From G963668435 sp963668435 (lineage in GTDB: Bacteria; Latescibacterota; Latescibacteria; Latescibacterales; Latescibacteraceae): a stretch of 64,000 bases of DNA. The notes under the pieces are model-generated. The model searched no databases and had not been told where the DNA came from. It worked only from the letters and a program-made list of their open reading frames with translations. This document shows, in pieces, positions 63,431-64,000 of the stretch. The translations under genes were made by a program, and so were the position numbers. The stretch's first letter is position 1, and every line of letters begins with the position of its first letter. The stretch is taken from positions 682,001-746,000 of the forward strand of contig CAXXSC010000001.1 of assembly GCA_963668435.2 (NCBI GenBank). Reading direction: 5' to 3'.

Positions 63431-63939
63431 ATCATTCTCCTTAAAATCTTTGTGGTGTCACCTTCGGCAGTCATCTCGTTCCTGTCCATTTTCCGGGCGA
63501 TGTTTTCAATCATATCACCCGTGCCAGGCAGGATCAGAGATGGTGCAATTTCAAACAGCGGTACTGCTATGAACGGCCTTGTGTAAATATCCGGATCGGG
63601 TATACGCATATCATTACTGTCGATGACTCTGCTCCCGAAAAGGAGGATATCGAGATCTATGGGTCGCGAGGCGTATTTGTCGCTGCATCGTACTCTGCCG
63701 AGCGTTTTTTCAATAGCTTGCAGAATTGTATGTTTGAGGGTATGAGGATCAATCTCCGTTTCTATCTGCCAGACTGCGTTCAGATAATCGGGCTGATTCC
63801 TGTCCCCGAGCGCTTTTGTCCTGTACACGGTTGATGTTTTTGTTACATGTTCTTTGTCTGCCAGAATAGCAAGAGCTTGCGGCAGCATGTTTTCCGGTTC
63901 GATATTGCTTCCGACACCGATATAACAGATTTCTGTCAT
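63427..63939 (-). CDS. folK: HPPK: 6-hydroxymethyl-dihydropterin pyrophosphokinase FolK
   Basis: A 170-residue kinase that transfers pyrophosphate from ATP to hydroxymethyl-dihydropterin in folate synthesis. N-terminal IGVGSNIEPENML and the Mg-binding SRPIDLDILLFG motif are diagnostic. It starts 2 bases after the folB stop and overlaps folE by 4. Confidence 0.95.
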   Translation of the reverse strand: MTEICYIGVGSNIEPENMLPQALAILADKEHVTKTSTVYRTKALGDRNQPDYLNAVWQIETEIDPHTLKHTILQAIEKTLGRVRCSDKYASRPIDLDILLFGSRVIDSNDMRIPDPDIYTRPFIAVPLFEIAPSLILPGTGDMIENIARKMDRNEMTAEGDTTKILRRMI

Positions 63940-63941
63940 GT

Positions 63942-64000
63942 TCAGTGTTTCCGTTTCCGCTCGATTTCAACTGCAACAGAACGCGCGAAACGCAGTGCGC
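63942..64000 (-). CDS. folB: Dihydroneopterin aldolase FolB (C-terminal fragment at window edge)
   Basis: Only the last 18 or so codons are visible, reading ALRFARSVAVEIERKRKH and TGA. This matches the FolB C-terminal pattern 'kp.alrfa.sVaVeieR', and the position directly before folK supports it. The start lies beyond the window. Confidence 0.75.
   Translation of the reverse strand, partial: ALRFARSVAVEIERKRKH

Noticed and set aside
1..64000. CRISPR arrays, insertion sequences, prophage or integrase genes
   Set aside because: No regularly spaced repeats, transposase, integrase or phage structural genes were seen on either strand.

Overview
The window is about 64 kb of bacterial chromosome, close to 50-55% GC by eye, with tightly packed operons on both strands. 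No rRNA, CRISPR array, IS element or phage gene was seen. The host is probably an anaerobic, uncultivated member of the FCB superphylum, with Latescibacterota-like or Glassbacteria-like lineages the best guess. The clues are a type IX-style sorting tail ending a secreted beta-helix protein, many Tat-tagged Gfo/Idh/MocA oxidoreductases, a sulfatase, PIG-L and mandelate-racemase-type enzymes, [FeFe] hydrogenases under Rex, and a complete selenocysteine pathway. This taxonomic call is inference.

Layout. 0-2.1 kb: 3' end of a GH92 glycosidase. 2.1-3.1 kb: AT-rich spacer. 3.1-9.6 kb (+): a T9SS-tailed beta-helix protein, then a 55-residue RiPP-like peptide with PqqD-like, HPr-kinase-like and nucleotidyltransferase genes, and a secreted alpha/beta hydrolase. 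9.6-15.3 kb (-): Rex, two NuoE-like [2Fe-2S] proteins, a sensory [FeFe] hydrogenase with a PAS domain, a SpoIIE-type phosphatase and a second monomeric [FeFe] hydrogenase. 15.6-20.2 kb (+): an amino-sugar-type operon (Gfo/Idh, PIG-L deacetylase, NagB-like) and a second beta-helix protein.

20.3-35.1 kb (-) is a selenium island and the most interesting part of the window. It holds tRNA-Sec, selA, selD (fused to an AhpD-like domain), selB, a double-cubane-type reductase with its activase, a NapH-like polyferredoxin and a CBM9/LolA/TlpA-type fusion protein. Three of its genes appear to contain in-frame UGA selenocysteine codons. In all three, the UGA is followed after exactly 14 nt by a 5-bp stem closing a 7-nt loop of the form CAYGGNN. 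The stem sequences differ while pairing is kept. Two of the three proteins also share homologous sequence beyond the UGA, and in one the frame runs on into a multi-pass membrane domain. I read this as an envelope redox system built on previously undescribed selenoproteins, encoded beside the machinery that makes them.

35.2-41.5 kb: a Tat-exported sulfatase, a nitrilase-family hydrolase, a 54-residue zinc-ribbon protein, a YfiM-like lipoprotein and a GH3 glycosidase with a PA14 insert. 41.7-59.7 kb: a large carbohydrate or sugar-acid catabolic region with Gfo/Idh/MocA enzymes, an OYE-family reductase, Zn-alcohol dehydrogenase, sugar isomerase, enolase-superfamily enzyme, two divergent Nramp-like transporters flanking a double-GNAT protein, an FAD enzyme and two secreted glycosidase-like proteins. 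59.9-64 kb: a BCP peroxiredoxin, a hybrid histidine kinase, and the folate operon folB-folK-folE running in from the right edge.
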